Positions 13,982 to 23,741 of a stretch of DNA of 43,969 nucleotides are shown piece after piece. The stretch lies in NCBI GenBank assembly GCA_004769085.1, contig DUDS01000044.1:701-44669 (forward strand), in the 5' to 3' direction. The notes under the pieces are model-generated. The model saw only the letters and a list, made by a program, of their open reading frames with translations. It did not search any database and was not told the origin of the DNA. The translations under genes were made by a program, and so were the position numbers. Origin of the DNA: Candidatus Melainabacteria bacterium SSGW_16 (GTDB lineage: Bacteria > Cyanobacteriota > Vampirovibrionia > 2-02-FULL-35-15). The number at the start of each line of letters is the position of its first letter. Within the stretch, counting starts at the first letter, position 1.

Positions 13982-15634
13982 ATGAAGATAAACAACAAAA
14001 TAATATTCTTTTCTTACCTTACAATCATATTTGCCATATTAACAGCAGGAAAATCATGGGCTATTGCTGATTCTGTATGGGAACTTATATACCAGCCAAG
14101 ACAAAGACTGGTCAAATCAATAGATAGTAAGGAAGAAAAAATATTTATAGGTACAGGAAATGGAATATTAACCAGTATAAATGAAGGAAAGACCTGGGAA
14201 GATTTTGGCACTGAGAATCTTCAAAAGGACGAAAATGGCAATTCAGCTATAAATTGGATTGAGATTGATGAAAAGAAGAATATTATTTACATTGCTACAA
14301 GTTCAGGTATATATTTTTCAAAAGCTGATGCCCCGAGCTGGAAATTAATCTTTAAAGGTACAAAAAATGACTCAGCATTCATTAACTCCATTACTACTGA
14401 CAAAAATAAAATTTATATTTCAACAAATGACGGGTTATGGGAATGTAAATTAAATCCGGGAGGTGATAATCAAAAATGTAACCGGTTAAATGAAGGGATT
14501 AAGTCTGATCCTATTTCAGGCAATTATATTGTTTATTTTCTATTAAATACAAACAATGAACTAATTTTAGGAGCTTCAAGCGGGGTTTACAGATTCGACA
14601 AAACAGGAAAAAAATGGATTGATATTTCAGATGGGATTCAAGAACTTCCTGACGGAAGAGTAAATGTAAGGCATTTGTTAGCCAATAACAATAACATTTA
14701 TACAGCTACTAGTAGCGGAGTATATTTATTTGACCAGAAAAACAGCAAATGGATTAAATATTCAGAAGGTTTAAACAGAAACACAGAAGGCTTTCAGGAA
14801 GCATTTTATTTATATGAAAACAAAGGCAATATTTATGCTGCTCTTAAGAGCGGTGTTTACCATCTGGATAAAGACAGATGGATTAATATTTCAGATGGGC
14901 TTAGAAATTATGAAGGTATAAAAGCTGCTTACTGGCTTAAAGAACATAATGGAAAACTATATTCAGCTACAAATGAAGGGCTTTTTGCAATTACATTAGA
15001 AGAGAAATCAAAGGAGCCTGAAAATAAAATCACATTAAAAGGAAGAATTGAAACAGATTATGAGAATCTTGATAAAGCTGAACCCGATGTTACTGAGGTA
15101 CAGAGCCAGGCTTTAAAATTTGCCTCACTGCCAACATCAGATGATTACAAAAGATACAGACTTCAGGCAAGATTTAGGAATCTTGTGCCAAGAGTTGCTT
15201 TTGATATAAATTCAAATGACTCAATACTCGGCTATAATCAGTTTCAAAAAGGGATATCAAGCAATACCTCTCCAAGTAACACTTTTGATGCAAATAAAAC
15301 AATAAGATCACAAACAGATGGGGCAGATTTCAAGCAATTTTCAGTTTTATGGAATACAAATAACTTAATTTATGACGATGAGATAAAAGAAATTTTAAAC
15401 CAGGCAAGACTTACTGCAAATATCAGGGAAAACATTCTTGATGATGTAACCAGATTGTACTTTCAGAGAAGACAGCTCCAGCTTGAATCATATATTTCAC
15501 CGCCAGGAGACTTTAAAGAAAAACTCACAAAAGATCTGGAAATCGCTTCATTAACCGGACAGCTTGATTCCAGAACAGGCGGCTGGTTTTCCGGCGAAAT
15601 TGAAAGAAAAAAAATTAATGTTATTAAAAAATAA
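13982..15634 (+). CDS. Secreted beta-propeller protein with C-terminal coiled/export-like domain
   Basis: A 550-residue protein. The ATG at 13982 is preferred because it directly starts a signal peptide (KINNKIIFFSYLTIIFAILT, cleavage near SWA/IAD); a TTG 45 nt upstream is also in frame. Residues 30-340 contain six or so repeats of the form V-Y-x-x-x-x-x-x-W-x-x-I (SGVYRFDKTGKKWIDISDG, SGVYLFDQKNSKWIKYSEG, SGVYHLDKDRWINISDG), typical of sialidase/Ycf48/two-component-regulator-type propellers. Residues 370-550 form a separate region with amphipathic helix EILNQARLTANIRENILDD and Arg/Gln-rich RLYFQRRQLQLE. The 3' end overlaps the next gene by 17 nt, so the two are coupled. Probably an envelope or surface protein; ligand unknown. 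Confidence 0.82.
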   Translation: MKINNKIIFFSYLTIIFAILTAGKSWAIADSVWELIYQPRQRLVKSIDSKEEKIFIGTGNGILTSINEGKTWEDFGTENLQKDENGNSAINWIEIDEKKNIIYIATSSGIYFSKADAPSWKLIFKGTKNDSAFINSITTDKNKIYISTNDGLWECKLNPGGDNQKCNRLNEGIKSDPISGNYIVYFLLNTNNELILGASSGVYRFDKTGKKWIDISDGIQELPDGRVNVRHLLANNNNIYTATSSGVYLFDQKNSKWIKYSEGLNRNTEGFQEAFYLYENKGNIYAALKSGVYHLDKDRWINISDGLRNYEGIKAAYWLKEHNGKLYSATNEGLFAITLEEKSKEPENKITLKGRIETDYENLDKAEPDVTEVQSQALKFASLPTSDDYKRYRLQARFRNLVPRVAFDINSNDSILGYNQFQKGISSNTSPSNTFDANKTIRSQTDGADFKQFSVLWNTNNLIYDDEIKEILNQARLTANIRENILDDVTRLYFQRRQLQLESYISPPGDFKEKLTKDLEIASLTGQLDSRTGGWFSGEIERKKINVIKK

Positions 15635-18068
15635 AAATATCATTGTTGTTATTCTTTCCATAATACTGCTTTTTACAGTATTAAAATCACTTGCATTTTT
15701 TGTGCCGGATATTAATTCATTTGGGAAAGATCCTGAAATTATATCCATAGAACCCGAATATCTGATACAGGGAGAAAAAATAAAAATAACAGGTATCAAT
15801 TTTTTTGAATTCCCAAAAAATGCAAACAAGCTTTTCATAAACAATCACCCTGTCAGAATACTTTCTTCAAACAATGAATCAATAGAATTTTATGTGCCAA
15901 AAATCCCTCCGGGAAATGCCAGATTAAAACTATACACAAATTACATGGGAAAAAGAAGCAAAGCATTCTATTATCCCAAATCTATACCAGTAACCATAAA
16001 ACCACCGGTAATTGAAAAGACAGAAACTATTTCAGTCAGACCAAATACCAGACTAAGAATCTTTGGATATTTTAATACAAAGAATAATCTGATATTTAAA
16101 ACTGCAAACCAAAAAATAAAAGCAGAAACCATATCTGATGATGAGTGTATATTACTTCTTCCTGACAAATTACCACCAGGTCCGTTTAAAATTAACAGCT
16201 ACTACCAAAAATATCTACCAAAGTCCGCTACATATATAGAATCCCCTGTGAGCAACAGCCTTACTTTATATAACACTGAACATGGAACACCATTAAAACT
16301 AAAAATAAAAATCGATACTCAAAAAATTGATTCTCTTAATAATGAGTTTCAAATATCAGCATTTGTTATATTTCAAAATGAATCTGAAATAGATGTCACA
16401 GAATATACAAAGTTCAAAATCCCAGATGAAAACATAATTAAAATCTCTGGTGAAAAACTAGTTAAACCTTTGTCCAGAGGAACTGTAAATATTTCAGCAG
16501 AGTTTAACTGGTTACCTTTAAACTTAAGATTAACAGATAGCCTGGAAATAACAGTGGATCCTCCTGAAAAGCCTGGATTTCATGAGGTAATTATTAATGA
16601 AATTTTTCCATTTGCTAGCAGTCTTATAGGACAAACAGACTCAAATAAAAATGGTTTTGCAAAAACGTTCGAAGATGAATTTATAGAAATAAAAAATCTT
16701 ACAAATAATTCCCTGGATATTTCAGGCTGTAGTCTTATAGTTAATGAAGATATTAAAGACTCATATGTTTTTCCGGAAAGCACTCACATAGAACCAGTGG
16801 AACATAAAGTCATATTTGGTTCAGATAAAAGGAATGGAAATCTTGAGCTGACAAATACCGGGGGTTCAATTGAATTTAAATGCAATGAAATAACAATAGA
16901 TTATGCAGCATATCCTCCTGGTAAAAATGGGGATCCTTCATGGCAAAGGAAAGAAATACTGGATGGGTTTATAAAACATCCTCAGACTTTATTTTCACCG
17001 GGTGAACCATCACCTGTCCCAGGCTCTTCTAATAATTACTCTCCACAAGAAAATTACTCAAATACTCCTGTTTTATCAACTGATTCTGTCGAAAATATCC
17101 AGACAGAAATAAAAGAAATCTCTGTTACACCAGAAGGATTAAATATAAATGACGAATCAACCTATCAGTTATTTGTTTTTGCCATTTTTTCAGATGGTAG
17201 TAAAAAAGAAATAACAAATGAAGTAACATTTAAAGTTACTCCACCAGATACAGTAATTAAGATTGAATCAGGAGGCATAGTAAAAGCAATTAGCAATGGA
17301 ACAGCAACAATTGAAATTTCATATCAGGATAAAAGCATAGAAGTAGTAGCAAATGTAAAACTCCCTCCTAAAGTAAAACCAAAACAACTAATAATAAATG
17401 AAATACTTGCTGCGCCAACAGAAGATACAAATAAAGACGGAGTATTTAAAAGTGATCAGGATGAATTTGTTGAAATTGTTAATATTTCGGGAGAAAATCT
17501 GGATATAAGTGGATTAACTCTTTCAGACAATACAAGGATAAGACACACTTTCCCTACAGGAACAACATTAAATAATCTTGAACCAGTCATAGTATTTAGC
17601 GGGGGAAATAACAATAATTTTCCGCAAACCATAAAAAGTCAGATTTCAAATACAGGAAGCCTGGGACTAAATAATTCAGGTTTGGAAGAAATTACGATTT
17701 TAAATACTGCGGGAGAAATTATCGATCAGGTTCGGTTTGATAATTTAAACATACAAGGGGTTTCATTAAACAGAACAGTTGATTTAAATTTTAACCCCCT
17801 GACACAGCACAATAATTTTATCAAATCCACACTTAAGTACTCACCAGGCACAAGAATTGATGGTTCCAGTTTTTTATCCACACCACAGGAAGGTTTATAT
17901 ACATTAAAAGGGCAGTCTCAATCCAGCAGCTCCTCATCAAGCTCTTCTTCTTCTAGCTCTTCTTCTAGCTCTTCTTCCAGTTCATCTTCAGGGGCAGCCT
18001 TTGGAAATACTAGTAGTTCATCTTCATCAAGCTCATCTTCTTCTTCCTCTAGCAGCAGCGGTGGATAG
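15618..18068 (+). CDS. Surface protein: IPT/TIG, lamin-tail and Ig-like domains with poly-Ser C-terminus
   Basis: An 816-residue protein. ATG 15618 starts an N-terminal membrane segment (NIIVVILSIILLFTVLKSLA), signal peptide or anchor; an ATG at 15564 is in frame but would put 18 residues in front. Residues about 35-115 look like an IPT/TIG domain (PEIISIEPEYLIQGEKIKI). Two lamin-tail-like domains begin EVIINEIFPFASS (about 320) and QLIINEILAAPTE (about 590), each with a D-E-F-(I/V)-E-I-x-N core. A Big2-like Ig domain lies between them (about 495-585). The C-terminus has 23 consecutive Ser, GAAFGNT, then 16 Ser and Gly-Gly; both TCN and AGY codons are mixed, so serine itself is selected. The long exported chain suggests surface adhesion or matrix. 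The gene overlaps the propeller gene. Confidence 0.82.
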   Translation: MLLKNKNIIVVILSIILLFTVLKSLAFFVPDINSFGKDPEIISIEPEYLIQGEKIKITGINFFEFPKNANKLFINNHPVRILSSNNESIEFYVPKIPPGNARLKLYTNYMGKRSKAFYYPKSIPVTIKPPVIEKTETISVRPNTRLRIFGYFNTKNNLIFKTANQKIKAETISDDECILLLPDKLPPGPFKINSYYQKYLPKSATYIESPVSNSLTLYNTEHGTPLKLKIKIDTQKIDSLNNEFQISAFVIFQNESEIDVTEYTKFKIPDENIIKISGEKLVKPLSRGTVNISAEFNWLPLNLRLTDSLEITVDPPEKPGFHEVIINEIFPFASSLIGQTDSNKNGFAKTFEDEFIEIKNLTNNSLDISGCSLIVNEDIKDSYVFPESTHIEPVEHKVIFGSDKRNGNLELTNTGGSIEFKCNEITIDYAAYPPGKNGDPSWQRKEILDGFIKHPQTLFSPGEPSPVPGSSNNYSPQENYSNTPVLSTDSVENIQTEIKEISVTPEGLNINDESTYQLFVFAIFSDGSKKEITNEVTFKVTPPDTVIKIESGGIVKAISNGTATIEISYQDKSIEVVANVKLPPKVKPKQLIINEILAAPTEDTNKDGVFKSDQDEFVEIVNISGENLDISGLTLSDNTRIRHTFPTGTTLNNLEPVIVFSGGNNNNFPQTIKSQISNTGSLGLNNSGLEEITILNTAGEIIDQVRFDNLNIQGVSLNRTVDLNFNPLTQHNNFIKSTLKYSPGTRIDGSSFLSTPQEGLYTLKGQSQSSSSSSSSSSSSSSSSSSSSSSSGAAFGNTSSSSSSSSSSSSSSSSGG

Positions 18069-18123
18069 AAAGTATCAGGGAAAAACCTAATTTCTCAACC
18101 GTTAAGCCTATATTTCCCTTTTT

Positions 18124-18143
18124 AAAAGATCCGAATCTTTTTT
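18124..18143 (+). terminator. Weak AT-rich terminator after the poly-Ser protein gene
   Basis: AAAAGAT-CCGA-ATCTTTT followed by TT, about 56 nt past the stop codon. The stem is AT-rich, so read-through to the next gene is possible. Confidence 0.4.
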
Positions 18144-18198
18144 CATATAGGACTTTTGTCACAGGAAAAAATATTTCCTATTTAAATAAGGAGCAACA

Positions 18199-18573
18199 AT
18201 GAATCTGAAAAAAATAAGTTTTGTAATTTTACTTGGAGTTACTCTCTCCATCTTTTTACCAAACTATTCTTCAGCACAAGTAACAAGCTATGAATCTTAC
18301 AGACCACCTGATGCATTTGCAGTCAGTGCAGGGCCATCTCCAACTGCTACACCAACTGGACAATCATGTAATGGACACTGCAATTGTAATTGTACTGATT
18401 CAAGATGTAATAATATGCCATGGACTTTCGTCCCTAATGATCCAAGCACTACTGTCCAACAATGCCAACAAGAATGTGTAACCAATGCAAATGAATACTG
18501 TTCTAACATGTATTCAGGAGCAAACTCTACTACATCGTCATCAACAGATGCATATCCAAGTTCAACACCTTAG
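18199..18573 (+). CDS. Small secreted Cys-rich protein with Thr/Pro/Ser linkers
   Basis: A 124-residue protein with a good ribosome site (AAGGAG, 6 nt before ATG). Signal peptide KKISFVILLGVTLSIFLP with cleavage near SSA/QV (about residue 26). A Pro/Thr/Ser linker (GPSPTATPT) is followed by a Cys knot-like region (CNGHCNCNC, then CQQEC and YC; ten Cys in about 45 residues) and a Ser/Thr-rich tail. Its layout matches the larger secreted protein at 10445-11227. Location next to the poly-Ser surface protein suggests a shared envelope role. No known toxin or metallothionein family is recognised, though metal binding by the CNC cluster is possible. Confidence 0.8.
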   Translation: MNLKKISFVILLGVTLSIFLPNYSSAQVTSYESYRPPDAFAVSAGPSPTATPTGQSCNGHCNCNCTDSRCNNMPWTFVPNDPSTTVQQCQQECVTNANEYCSNMYSGANSTTSSSTDAYPSSTP

Positions 18574-18588
18574 TTAAATAATAAAACA

Positions 18589-20910
18589 CTAACGGCTAAG
18601 AACAGTGTACATAGGCTCTTCATTTATTAGTCTTGCCCTGTAAGTGTTCCTGCTTTTAATTTCCCGGTATCTAATCTCTAAAGCCCTGTTTAATTTTTCA
18701 AGAATTGCTTCACACAATGCCAGATGATTCATTACTACTCTGGCTTCTTCTGGAGGATATAAAGCAGAATTTGTTCTTATAGATTCATCAATAAGTGGTT
18801 CCAGCTGTTCTATTTTCGCAATATCATTGTTATTTTTTGCCAGATCAAATTGCCTAATTAGTGCTTGAAATACTTCATACCCCTTAAACCTTTGAAAATT
18901 TTCAACAATAATTTGTGGTATTGTAAACCTTGTTATATTTCCAGTATCAACACCCTCTGCAGTTAATTCTTGATATTGTTCATTACTTAATTGATTTCCA
19001 GATACTAATACATCAAATTTTCTTCTTTTTAAAGCATCAGAAAATACTCTTAAACCCAATACAATATTAATATAATCTGGATCTACATCAACAAAATCTC
19101 TAGGTTGTAAGTGGGAATTTATAAAATCTTCTCTTTGTTGTCCTTGCAAGCTTCTTGCATTCGCAACAGATTCAGCAAGTCCTCTCATTCTTACTTCTTC
19201 AGAGGGCTCAGACACAAGGCCACTTCTATCTGTAGAATTTCTATATGCACTTTGTGGTCCTAAAAAGTAACGCATTCTACTATCAGGCACAGGATATCTG
19301 GTCTCAAGCGAAGATCCTATAATCCAACCAATCTGATTACTATTCCACACATCCTGCGGAATAAGTCCCCTAAGACAGTTAGACAGATTAGTTCGTAAAA
19401 ATGCAGGCACCCCATCCATGTTTACATTTCGTGGCAACTCCGGGATAAAACATAAACCCAACGGTCTTGAATAATCACGGCAAATACCCATTCTAAACTG
19501 TTGAATTTCTACAGCAAAATTCTGGTTAGTCCATACCTCATGACCACTTATATCCAGAGGGTCCCTCCTCTCTGCCGGAAATGCAGGCAAATTTCCCCTA
19601 GCTCGATTTAAAAATGACTCATAAACTAACTGTCTGTATGGTCTGACTTTTTCTTCTATAGAAGTAACTTTTTCATTAAAGTATGCTGCATTTGCACTGC
19701 TAACAGCCCAGTATGTAACACCTGTTCCAAGTGCACTAAATACAGTACCTACTCCCGTCCATGCAGATGCAACCTTTAAAAAATGCCTTCTTCGTTGCAT
19801 TTTTATTTCTTCAACAATTCCTTTTTCCTCATCAAAAACATCTTTTGCTAACACAGCAATTCTGTCTTCAAGATCCACCATAAAACCAGGAAGTGGTTTT
19901 TCATTTAAAGATGTAAGTCCATCTTTAACGCCTGGTGCAGTATGTCGGCCACGCATTCCTATCAGATTCCACCATGACCATCCGCTGTTTATTGTTCCCT
20001 GAGAAGAATCTCTTATTTTATCTTCAAGAGAATTTAAATGAAAAGATAATCTATTCGGACCTATTGGTATATCTTCAATAAGCTCTTCAAGAACAACACG
20101 GGCTTTTAATAGTGATTGCGGTGAGCGTCCAATCCATGCAGATATATATTCCATTGCACTGTCATCACCATTTGAATGATGTAATTTTTGACTGTTAATT
20201 AAATCTCTTACAAATTTTCTCTGTCCATCACCATTTCGTAAATATCTGTGTATCCCTACCATAGAGTCTCTGTCTTCTGTTAATGAATCCATTGCCCACT
20301 TATAGGTACCATTTACATTCTGGAAATTTTTTACAGGTCTATTTTGTTCTTCGGGAAGTTCATCACTGATATATACAGTCGGGCTATCAGGATCAGATGA
20401 AAGTTTGTCATAGAGAGCTTGTTTATAAATATCTCTTGCTACTCTTACAAGTTTGTCTTTAAAAACATTAAGATATCTATCAAAATTAAAACCAAATGCT
20501 TTTCTAAGTATATATAGTCTTTTTTCATCAGGTGAGAGAGCCTCAATATCTCTCCTCTCACCATCAGCCATTAACACTGAAGTGTAACCTTCATCCGGTA
20601 ATTTACCATTTAAGAAATCACTGCTATCAAAATAATTTACCCTGTCAATGCTTTCACCTTGAAGGTAGGATTTTACGCTATCAGCCGAATTTAAATCTGT
20701 TTCGATAATACAACTATTGAGCCCAAGCATTGTTTTGAGAAAATATTCCCTGCTTCCAGTTCCTGAAGCATTTTGTCCGTTAAGTAATAACTGCTTTCTA
20801 ACTTGTGCAATTGTTGGAGCAGAATCCTGAAATGATGTATCACTCCCGTTAGATCCGTTTACTGATCTTCCGGCATTCTGAAGTTCACGAACTGTTTTTA
20901 CAGGCAACAT
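18589..20910 (-). CDS. Uncharacterised 773-residue protein with an internal Tat-like signal anchor
   Basis: Start at ATG 20910. Residues 1-370 are hydrophilic, with a low-complexity Asn/Ser/Gly N-terminus and no recognised domain. At Met371 a twin-arginine-like motif begins (QRRRHFLK), followed by a hydrophobic stretch (VASAWTGVGTVFSALGTGVTYWAV) and SSANA/AY, which resembles a signal peptidase site. Residues 415-773 contain four Cys, two of them 8 residues apart in a CRDYSRPLGLC segment, and a helical C-terminal third. The protein may span the membrane once with the N half cytoplasmic, or a second product may start at Met371 (19800). It diverges from the kinase gene. No family recognised. Confidence 0.75.
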   Translation of the reverse strand: MLPVKTVRELQNAGRSVNGSNGSDTSFQDSAPTIAQVRKQLLLNGQNASGTGSREYFLKTMLGLNSCIIETDLNSADSVKSYLQGESIDRVNYFDSSDFLNGKLPDEGYTSVLMADGERRDIEALSPDEKRLYILRKAFGFNFDRYLNVFKDKLVRVARDIYKQALYDKLSSDPDSPTVYISDELPEEQNRPVKNFQNVNGTYKWAMDSLTEDRDSMVGIHRYLRNGDGQRKFVRDLINSQKLHHSNGDDSAMEYISAWIGRSPQSLLKARVVLEELIEDIPIGPNRLSFHLNSLEDKIRDSSQGTINSGWSWWNLIGMRGRHTAPGVKDGLTSLNEKPLPGFMVDLEDRIAVLAKDVFDEEKGIVEEIKMQRRRHFLKVASAWTGVGTVFSALGTGVTYWAVSSANAAYFNEKVTSIEEKVRPYRQLVYESFLNRARGNLPAFPAERRDPLDISGHEVWTNQNFAVEIQQFRMGICRDYSRPLGLCFIPELPRNVNMDGVPAFLRTNLSNCLRGLIPQDVWNSNQIGWIIGSSLETRYPVPDSRMRYFLGPQSAYRNSTDRSGLVSEPSEEVRMRGLAESVANARSLQGQQREDFINSHLQPRDFVDVDPDYINIVLGLRVFSDALKRRKFDVLVSGNQLSNEQYQELTAEGVDTGNITRFTIPQIIVENFQRFKGYEVFQALIRQFDLAKNNNDIAKIEQLEPLIDESIRTNSALYPPEEARVVMNHLALCEAILEKLNRALEIRYREIKSRNTYRARLINEEPMYTVLSR

Positions 20911-20934
20911 TTTAAATTACTCTCAAACTAGCTT

Positions 20935-21033
20935 AAGTAATACTTTCCCATCTTTCAAGTAGGACGAACTTAGTTTAGATTATTTTAAGAAATACGGAAA
21001 TTCTTTATTAAAAATCAAGGGTGAAGTATTACT
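20935..21033. promoter_or_regulatory. Palindrome pair in the divergent region before the kinase gene
   Basis: AAGTAATACTT (20935-20945) is a perfect 5+1+5 palindrome; AAGTATTACT (21024-21033) repeats it with the last base lost. The two sites are about 89 bp apart between the divergent 773-residue protein and kinase genes and may serve both. No clear -35/-10 pair is assigned in this 256-nt gap. Confidence 0.35.
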
Positions 21034-21166
21034 AAAGGTTAAGAGATCCAGTTAATTGCTAAAGTTAACTCTGGACAGTTAGTGAAAATGATTATTATTT
21101 AATACTTTATTTTTTAGAAAATGTTAGATTAAATACACAAATAAACACACAAACAAAACCAAATCA

Positions 21167-22318
21167 ATGCAAGTAGATCCAGCAAATTCAGCTAATAGTC
21201 CATCCAAAAAACTAACTACAGGTTCTACAACCTGTGACTATGTCCAAGTCGAAGATCCTGCTGTAACTGAATCTCTCCCTCTTGTTTCTCCACCATCACC
21301 ATCTGCTTCAAGAGCAGCCAGTCTTCCAGGTGTCATTGCAGGTACTATGCATCATCAGGGTAATTTTACTGGAGATGTTACAGATTCTGTTCTTACTGCT
21401 GTTTCTATGCAACCTGGTTCTGTAATAGCCGACCGTTATGAGATTGTAGATGAATTAGGACGCGGAGGTATGGGAATAGTTTATAAAGCCACTGATAAAA
21501 AAGATAATAATAAATTTGTTGCCTTAAAAATACTAAACAATCCAGGTTCCGGGCAGGTTAATGAAAAGCTTCTCTACAGGTTTATCAGAGAAGGCAAAGC
21601 ACACCAGGGTCTAAAACATCCACACATACTTGAATGCTTTGATTTCAATCCTCAGTACCCTTACCTGGCTATGGAACTACTGGAGGGTGGAAGCTTAAAA
21701 TCACCTGTTACAAATCTTTCCCTTGAGCAAAGAATTCTTATTATGGCAGATATCTGTGATGCTCTTCAGTATGCACATCAGAATACTTTAATTCACAGGG
21801 ATGTAAAGCCAGGCAATATACTTCTGGGCACAGAATTAACCAGCGATGATTACTTACAGCGACCAGTAGCTAAGCTTGCTGATTTTGGTCTTGTACTGAT
21901 TCCTGATGCTACAAGAGTAACCAGAACAGGAGACCTGACCGGATCAGCAATCTACATGTCACCTGAACAGGCAGGAGGCAAAAGACAACATCTAAGCGGA
22001 GTGTCAGATTTATATTCAATAGGAATTATTTTATATGAAATTGTCTCAGGAAAGGTTCCTTTTGACGGAGGTGGTAGTGGTGAATTACTTGCAATATTAC
22101 AACAGCATCAGAGTGCAACACCAATACCGCTTAGTGAATTAAAACCTGAAATCTCAAACACTAATCTGCCACCGGGACTTGAACCAATAATAATGACACT
22201 TCTGAAAAAAGATCCTGCTCACAGATATTATACCCAGGCAAGCGATCTGGCTTCTGATTTGAGGAACATTGTCAAACCAAAAAAAGCAAAAACTAAATTA
22301 AAACCACCACCTGTTTAA
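21167..22318 (+). CDS. Ser/Thr protein kinase (Hanks/PknB type, soluble)
   Basis: A 383-residue kinase. Residues 1-85 are a low-complexity Ser/Pro/Ala-rich extension; the kinase domain starts at YEIVDELGRGGMGIVYKA (Gly98-x-Gly-Gly-Met-Gly103). ATP-anchoring Lys121 in VALKIL, catalytic Asp212 in IHRDVKPGNILL, metal-binding Asp239 in ADFGL, and the activation-segment end GSAIYMSPEQAGG are all present, so it should be active. No transmembrane helix or PASTA domain follows, unlike PknB receptors. The 3' end overlaps the convergent membrane protein gene by 4 nt. Substrates unknown; the low-complexity N-terminus is a plausible autophosphorylation region. Confidence 0.93.
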   Translation: MQVDPANSANSPSKKLTTGSTTCDYVQVEDPAVTESLPLVSPPSPSASRAASLPGVIAGTMHHQGNFTGDVTDSVLTAVSMQPGSVIADRYEIVDELGRGGMGIVYKATDKKDNNKFVALKILNNPGSGQVNEKLLYRFIREGKAHQGLKHPHILECFDFNPQYPYLAMELLEGGSLKSPVTNLSLEQRILIMADICDALQYAHQNTLIHRDVKPGNILLGTELTSDDYLQRPVAKLADFGLVLIPDATRVTRTGDLTGSAIYMSPEQAGGKRQHLSGVSDLYSIGIILYEIVSGKVPFDGGGSGELLAILQQHQSATPIPLSELKPEISNTNLPPGLEPIIMTLLKKDPAHRYYTQASDLASDLRNIVKPKKAKTKLKPPPV

Positions 22319-23607
22319 AAGTAGTCATCACCTTCAACAGTCATTAGAAAATAAATATGATTTATTATTCCGCTTGTCAGGATAAAACCAAATAACCAGT
22401 TTAATATTTTTAATTTCCCTGACAATGCAAAAGCATATAATACAACCCATCCAATCCATGCCCATGAAATGTATCTGTAAGCCATTGCAAATCCAAGACC
22501 TGTATCATCCCTTAAACGCAATATATGAGCAGCCTGCAACAAATTAGCAAGCATAATCAATGCAAATGCAAGTCTTGGAGTATTTCCTTTAAATATCTGT
22601 AAAAATCCAAAAACATTTGCCACGAGATGAATTAAGAGCATACTCCAGATAAAGATTATGTGTGGTTTTGTATATATCCACTCAGCCATTACAGAAGATA
22701 CAAAACTATATGACCAGTAATTGCCTCTTTTTGAAACTAGTCCACCATGTGGATATATAAATGGTTCTTTCCAGACAGTACTTGGCTCCTGAAGTACAGG
22801 CAGTTTTAATCTGGTAGAAGCATTTTGCAATATTTTTTGAATATCAAGTTTCTGTATAAATAGAGTTTCATCGTTAAAAGGAAGTAATTTACCGGTATGG
22901 TAATAATTATGCGAAAAAAGCCATTTCGAAAAAAAGATAATGAACGTTAAAAGAAAAATGAAAACAATCTTTCTGTGAGAGGGATCAGGCAGTTTAAATC
23001 TCAGAATACTTAATAGACATAAAATTGAAATAGCAATAATACACCAGATATAAGTGTATTTTGTAAAATAACCTGCCAGGGCCAAAACAAAAAGTAAAAC
23101 TGCCAAAACAACAGACCATTTCTGTGATAATGCATAACTCACAGAAACAGTAGCAATCCCAACCATTAAAGCCAGCGAATCATTATTATAGGTAGCAAAT
23201 TCAAATACAAACATTGGTGTAGTTGAAATAAATAATAATGAAACCATCTGAGCAAAAGAGTTTACATTAATAAGATTTAAAAGCCACCACATAAAAACAA
23301 TAGTAATTGCACCATAAATTATTGACATTGCTCTTACTGAATTTATATGCAGGTTCTTATCACCTTTAATTGACTCAGGAAAAAGAAGACTATTAATAGA
23401 ATAATAAAGCGGAGGATTATATGTTATCCATCCTTCCCTTGGTGTTGGCACTCTGTCCTCACGAACAATAATTTCAGCATATTGTAACTGCCCCCAATGA
23501 TCTGAAGATCTATGAAACCATACACTACGACAGGCATAAACAGATGCAACAGTAAGCCATATAAAAAGAACTATAAATAAAGTTGAATATTTGTTTATTT
23601 TAATCAT
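22315..23607 (-). CDS. Polytopic membrane protein, GT-C (family 39-like) glycosyltransferase candidate
   Basis: A 430-residue protein with about ten predicted transmembrane helices. The first long loop (residues 30-75) carries an acidic/His cluster (SSDHWGQLQYAEIIVRE) and the NPPLYYSINS segment, the arrangement seen in lipid-linked sugar transferases of the GT-C/GT39/GT83 type, where the loop Asp and HPPLYY-like motif form the active site. It would transfer a sugar from a polyprenyl-phosphate donor on the outer membrane face. The family assignment rests on topology and this motif only; an uncharacterised membrane protein is the alternative. Start ATG 23607 has no clear ribosome site. Confidence 0.65.
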   Translation of the reverse strand: MIKINKYSTLFIVLFIWLTVASVYACRSVWFHRSSDHWGQLQYAEIIVREDRVPTPREGWITYNPPLYYSINSLLFPESIKGDKNLHINSVRAMSIIYGAITIVFMWWLLNLINVNSFAQMVSLLFISTTPMFVFEFATYNNDSLALMVGIATVSVSYALSQKWSVVLAVLLFVLALAGYFTKYTYIWCIIAISILCLLSILRFKLPDPSHRKIVFIFLLTFIIFFSKWLFSHNYYHTGKLLPFNDETLFIQKLDIQKILQNASTRLKLPVLQEPSTVWKEPFIYPHGGLVSKRGNYWSYSFVSSVMAEWIYTKPHIIFIWSMLLIHLVANVFGFLQIFKGNTPRLAFALIMLANLLQAAHILRLRDDTGLGFAMAYRYISWAWIGWVVLYAFALSGKLKILNWLFGFILTSGIINHIYFLMTVEGDDYF

Positions 23608-23741
23608 TGCCCTGTATTATCTAATTATTACACTTTGCGCTATTTTAAGATAACCTTCTTTTTAATTAGAAAATATCTGGGAGTAAGTAACATGCCTTAA
23701 GAAGGGTACAATACATTTAGGAAGGTTTTAAACACAAAATA

